From Aurantiacibacter arachoides (lineage in GTDB: Bacteria; Pseudomonadota; Alphaproteobacteria; Sphingomonadales; Sphingomonadaceae), in contig NZ_WTYH01000001.1 of NCBI RefSeq assembly GCF_009827335.1, positions 2,207,501 to 2,271,500 on the forward strand: a stretch of DNA of 64,000 bases, written 5' to 3'. The position numbers were made by a program, and so were the translations under genes. Shown here piece after piece: positions 60,968 through 64,000 of the stretch. Position 1 is the stretch's first letter. Every line of letters begins with the position of its first letter. The notes under the pieces were generated by a model. It saw only the letters and a list, made by a program, of their open reading frames with translations, was not told the DNA's origin and made no database searches.

Positions 60968-61082
60968 CCCCCTCCCGCGCGCGGGAGGGGCCGGGGGTGG
61001 GCCTGTGCCGGGAACGCCCACCCCGCTGCAACCAACCTCGCTTCGCTCGGCAAGTCTCGCTCCCCTCCCGCAGGCGGGAAGG
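60968..61082. repeat. Hairpin-rich intergenic element between gcvH and gcvPA
   Basis: The 139-bp gap contains three strong stems. First is a perfect 22-bp palindrome at 60969-60990 (CCCCTCCCGCG and its complement). Second is GGGGTGGGC pairing with GCCCACCCC (about 60995-61024). Third is a CCTCCCGC-AG-GCGGGAAGG hairpin near 61063-61082. Between them is a CTCGCTTCGCTCGG motif. Such mosaic elements recur in alphaproteobacterial genomes. No coding potential was seen. Confidence 0.7.
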
Positions 61083-61099
61083 GACAATCAGGAATAACC

Positions 61100-62461
61100 A
61101 TGCGCTACCTCCCCCTTACCGACACCGACCGCACGGCAATGCTGGGCACGATCGGCGCTGACAGCATCGACGCCCTGTTTGCCGACATCGCGCCCGCGCA
61201 ATACCTCGACGGCCCCATCGAAGGCCTGCCGCTCCACGCCACGGAAATGGCTGTCGAGAAGCACATGCGTGCGCTCTCGCAGCAGAACCTGGCAGCGGGG
61301 GATGCGCCGTTCTTCTGCGGGGCTGGGGCCTATCGCCACCATGTGCCGGCCACGGTCGATCATCTGATCCAGCGCGGCGAGTTCCTGACCGCCTACACGC
61401 CCTACCAGCCGGAAATCGCGCAGGGCACGCTGCAAATGCTGTTCGAATTCCAGAGCCAGGTCGCGCGCCTTTACGGCTGCGCGGTGGCGAACGCGAGCAT
61501 GTACGACGGCTCGACCGCGTGCTGGGAAGCCATCGTGATGGCCGGGCGGCAGACCAAGCGCAACCGCGTGCTCATCGATGGCGGCCTGCATCCGCACTAC
61601 GTCGGCGTGGCGCAGACAATGGCCAAGTTCACCCATGCCGAGATCGCCTATGAACTGCCTACACTGGAAGCGGACGCGGGCGAGGATGCGCTTATCGCGC
61701 GCATCGACGAAGCGACCTCGTGCGTGGTCGTGCAGTATCCCGACATCCTTGGCCGCGTGCCCGATCTCGCCCGCATTGCCGATGCGGCGCACGCGGCAGG
61801 CGCCTTGTTGATCGCGGTCAATACCGAGCCGGTGGCATTGGGCGCGCTGGAGGCTCCCGGCAATCTCGGCGCAGACATCGTGGTCGGTGAAGGCCAGTCG
61901 ATCGGCGTCGGGCTGCAGTTCGGCGGGCCGTATCTCGGCCTCTTCGCCGTGCGCGATGCCAAGCTCGTGCGGCAGATGCCGGGCCGCTTGTGCGGCGAAA
62001 CCGTGGATGCTGACGGCAAGCGCGGCTTCGTGCTGACGCTGTCCACCCGCGAGCAGCATATCCGCCGCGAGAAGGCGACGAGCAACATCTGCACCAACTC
62101 GGGCCTGTGCGCCCTCGCCTTCTCGATCCACATGACGCTGCTGGGTGAAAAGGGCCTGACGGGCCTCGCCGCCGAGAACCACCGCCTTGCCTGCCTCGCT
62201 GCCGACAAGCTGGCCGCGGTGCCCGGCGTCGAGGTCGTCAACACGGTGTTCTTCAACGAATTCACCTTGCGCCTCCCCATCGAGAGCCGCCCGCTGGTGC
62301 GGGATCTTGCCGCAAATGGCGTGCTTGCAGGCGTCGCGCTCGGCCGCCTCTTTCCCGATGCGGAGGGGCTGGCGCACGGCCTCGTCGTCGCCGTCACCGA
62401 AACCACGAGCGAGGCGGATATCGATGCCCTCGCCTCCGCGCTGAAGGAGGCGCTCGCATGA
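61100..62461 (+). CDS. gcvPA: GcvPA, glycine decarboxylase subunit 1
   Basis: A 453-residue subunit of the split glycine dehydrogenase. Blocks are [72 protein letters not shown] and [39 protein letters not shown]. The enzyme has the fold of PLP enzymes, but the cofactor lysine is in GcvPB. Its stop overlaps the gcvPB ATG (ATGA), fitting equal production of the two subunits. Confidence 0.96.
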   Translation: MRYLPLTDTDRTAMLGTIGADSIDALFADIAPAQYLDGPIEGLPLHATEMAVEKHMRALSQQNLAAGDAPFFCGAGAYRHHVPATVDHLIQRGEFLTAYTPYQPEIAQGTLQMLFEFQSQVARLYGCAVANASMYDGSTACWEAIVMAGRQTKRNRVLIDGGLHPHYVGVAQTMAKFTHAEIAYELPTLEADAGEDALIARIDEATSCVVVQYPDILGRVPDLARIADAAHAAGALLIAVNTEPVALGALEAPGNLGADIVVGEGQSIGVGLQFGGPYLGLFAVRDAKLVRQMPGRLCGETVDADGKRGFVLTLSTREQHIRREKATSNICTNSGLCALAFSIHMTLLGEKGLTGLAAENHRLACLAADKLAAVPGVEVVNTVFFNEFTLRLPIESRPLVRDLAANGVLAGVALGRLFPDAEGLAHGLVVAVTETTSEADIDALASALKEALA

Positions 62462-64000
62462 ACAAGCCGATCAACCAGAGCGGGTGGAAGCCCGGCACGC
62501 CGATGGCCTCGCAGGCTGCGGGCGCGCACCCCACCGTCACCGGCAACAAGGCGCTGATGCTGGAAGAGCCGCTGATTTTCGAGATTGGCACCAGTGAGAC
62601 GACCGGCGTCGACCTGCCGGAATTTGGGACCGGTCCCAAATCGCGCCTCGGCAGCCACGCACGCAAAGGACCGATTGGCCTGCCGGGCCTTTCCGAGCCC
62701 GAGACCGTGCGTCACTACACCCGCCTCAGCCGCCAGAACTATGCCATCGACCTTGGCCTGTTCCCGCTCGGCAGCTGCACCATGAAGCACAACCCGCGTC
62801 TCAACGAGAAAGTGGCGCGCATGCCCGGCTTTGCCGACCTGCACCCGTTGCAGCCGGTCGATACCGTGCGCGGGGCGCTGGGCGTCATCAACGAACTGGC
62901 GCACTGGCTGATCACGCTGACCGGCATGCACGGCGTTGCCATGACGCCCAAGGCCGGTGCGCACGGCGAACTGTGCGGCATCCTGTGCATCCGCGCCGCG
63001 CTGGAAGCCCGCGGTGACGCGCGCGAGGTGGTCCTGGTGCCCGAGAGCGCCCACGGCACCAACCCCGCCACCGCCGCCTTTGCCGGCTACAAGGTGGAGG
63101 ACATTCCCGCAGACAGCGAAGGCCGCGTGGATCTGGCGGCGCTCAAGGCCCGGCTGGGGCCGGACGTGGCGGGCGTTATGATCACCAACCCCAACACCTG
63201 CGGCCTGTTCGAGCGGGACATGAAGGCGATCTCCGACGCGGTCCACGCCGCGGGCGGCTTCGTCTACTGCGACGGGGCGAACTTCAACGCCATCATGGGC
63301 CGCGTGCGCCCGGGCGACCTCGGCATCGATGCGATGCACATCAACCTGCACAAGACCTTTTCCACGCCCCACGGCGGCGGCGGACCGGGTTCCGGCCCGG
63401 TGGTGCTGTCCGAGGCGCTGAGCCCGTTCGGCCCCCTGCCCTTCACCGCGAAAATGCCCGACGGCACGGTGCAGCTGGTCGAGGAGGAGAACGCCGACGA
63501 GCACGGTCACAAGCAGGCCTTTGGCCGCATGACCGCGTTCCACGGGCAGATGGGCATGTTCACCCGCGCGCTGACCTACATCCTCAGCCATGGCGCGGAC
63601 GGCCTGCGCCAGGCGTCGGGCGACGCGGTGCTCAACGCCAACTACATCCTGCGCAGCCTGGATGACGTGCTCCACGCCCCCTTCGGCAAGACCGGCCCCT
63701 GCATGCACGAGGCATTGTTCGGCGACGAAGGCTTCGCCGAGGGCATGTCCACGCTCGACCTCGCCAAGGGCCTGATCGACGAGGGCTTCCATCCGATGAC
63801 GATGTATTTCCCGCTGGTCGTCCACGGGGCCATGCTGATCGAGCCGACCGAGACCGAGAGCAAGGCCGGGATCGACCAGTTCGTGATGGCCATGCGCAGC
63901 CTTGCGGAACGGGCCCGCGCCGGTGACGAGGCGCTCAAGGCCGCGCCGCACCACGCCCCCCGTGCGCGGCTTGACGAGGCGCTGGCGGCACGCAAGCCGC
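62458..64000 (+). CDS. gcvPB: GcvPB, glycine decarboxylase subunit 2 (runs off the right edge)
   Basis: The visible 514 residues cover almost the full length of the family (about 520). [25 protein letters not shown] and the PLP-lysine block [21 protein letters not shown] are intact, as are [40 protein letters not shown] and the C-terminal [27 protein letters not shown]. It decarboxylates glycine with GcvPA. The start ATG overlaps the gcvPA stop. The final codons and stop lie outside the window. Confidence 0.96.
   Translation, partial: MNKPINQSGWKPGTPMASQAAGAHPTVTGNKALMLEEPLIFEIGTSETTGVDLPEFGTGPKSRLGSHARKGPIGLPGLSEPETVRHYTRLSRQNYAIDLGLFPLGSCTMKHNPRLNEKVARMPGFADLHPLQPVDTVRGALGVINELAHWLITLTGMHGVAMTPKAGAHGELCGILCIRAALEARGDAREVVLVPESAHGTNPATAAFAGYKVEDIPADSEGRVDLAALKARLGPDVAGVMITNPNTCGLFERDMKAISDAVHAAGGFVYCDGANFNAIMGRVRPGDLGIDAMHINLHKTFSTPHGGGGPGSGPVVLSEALSPFGPLPFTAKMPDGTVQLVEEENADEHGHKQAFGRMTAFHGQMGMFTRALTYILSHGADGLRQASGDAVLNANYILRSLDDVLHAPFGKTGPCMHEALFGDEGFAEGMSTLDLAKGLIDEGFHPMTMYFPLVVHGAMLIEPTETESKAGIDQFVMAMRSLAERARAGDEALKAAPHHAPRARLDEALAARKP

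Noticed and set aside
61648..63954. A 768-codon open frame antisense to gcvPA and gcvPB
   Set aside because: It covers two well-conserved glycine decarboxylase genes on the other strand and has no recognisable domain.

Overview
The window is a GC-rich (roughly two-thirds GC by eye) alphaproteobacterial chromosome segment, most likely from the Sphingomonadales and perhaps the Erythrobacteraceae. The evidence is the mix of marker genes: a 19-residue HslV propeptide, neighbouring BamE / ubiquinol-cytochrome c chaperone / YceD genes, COQ9, a DUF1134 protein, a sphingomonad-style TonB receptor with a long plug, and dense beta-oxidation genes. Genes are tightly packed. Many start codons overlap the previous stop (ATGA, GTGA, TTGA, TGATG). 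No insertion sequence, prophage or CRISPR array was seen.

Layout. 1-5.4 kb: the end of an unidentified gene, a polysaccharide flippase, an Atm1-type ABC exporter and a SulP anion transporter. 5.4-10.2 kb: hslVU under a probable heat-shock promoter, bamE, a bc1-complex chaperone, yceD, a glyoxalase-fold protein and ssb. 10.2-12.4 kb: feoAB with a Fur-like site and the leftover 3' end of a second feoB. 12.4-17.7 kb: COQ9, an ankyrin protein, SCO, YcgN, a metallopeptidase and ribD-ribE. 17.8-22.3 kb: an orphan B12-binding radical SAM enzyme, an aminotransferase, DUF1134, and tRNA-Ser(GCU) followed by the broken tail of an ABC transporter. 22.3-27.8 kb: the glyoxylate shunt (RamB-like regulator, aceA, a 60-residue small gene, glcB).

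27.8-55.4 kb is a large catabolic region for an unknown acyl substrate. It holds an MFS transporter, enoyl-CoA hydratase, nitronate monooxygenase-like flavoprotein, quinone oxidoreductase, a double-TetR regulator, a phosphotransferase-fold kinase, two SDRs, a FadJ-like fusion, five acyl-CoA dehydrogenases, a thiolase, a zinc alcohol dehydrogenase, an acyl-CoA ligase, a serine hydrolase, a TonB receptor and a frameshifted thioesterase. The kinase and one dehydrogenase look like the two halves of animal ACAD10/ACAD11 and resemble LvaA/LvaC of Pseudomonas putida. A 4-hydroxyacyl-CoA route feeding beta-oxidation is therefore a plausible reading, and the adjacent glyoxylate shunt would let the cell grow on the acetyl-CoA produced. 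A PAP2-type membrane enzyme of visibly lower GC sits inside this region and may be foreign.

55.5-64 kb: sulfate assimilation (cysD, cysNC fusion, cysQ), then a tandem glycine riboswitch and the glycine cleavage operon gcvT-gcvH-gcvPA-gcvPB. A hairpin-rich repeat lies between gcvH and gcvPA, and gcvPB runs off the right edge.
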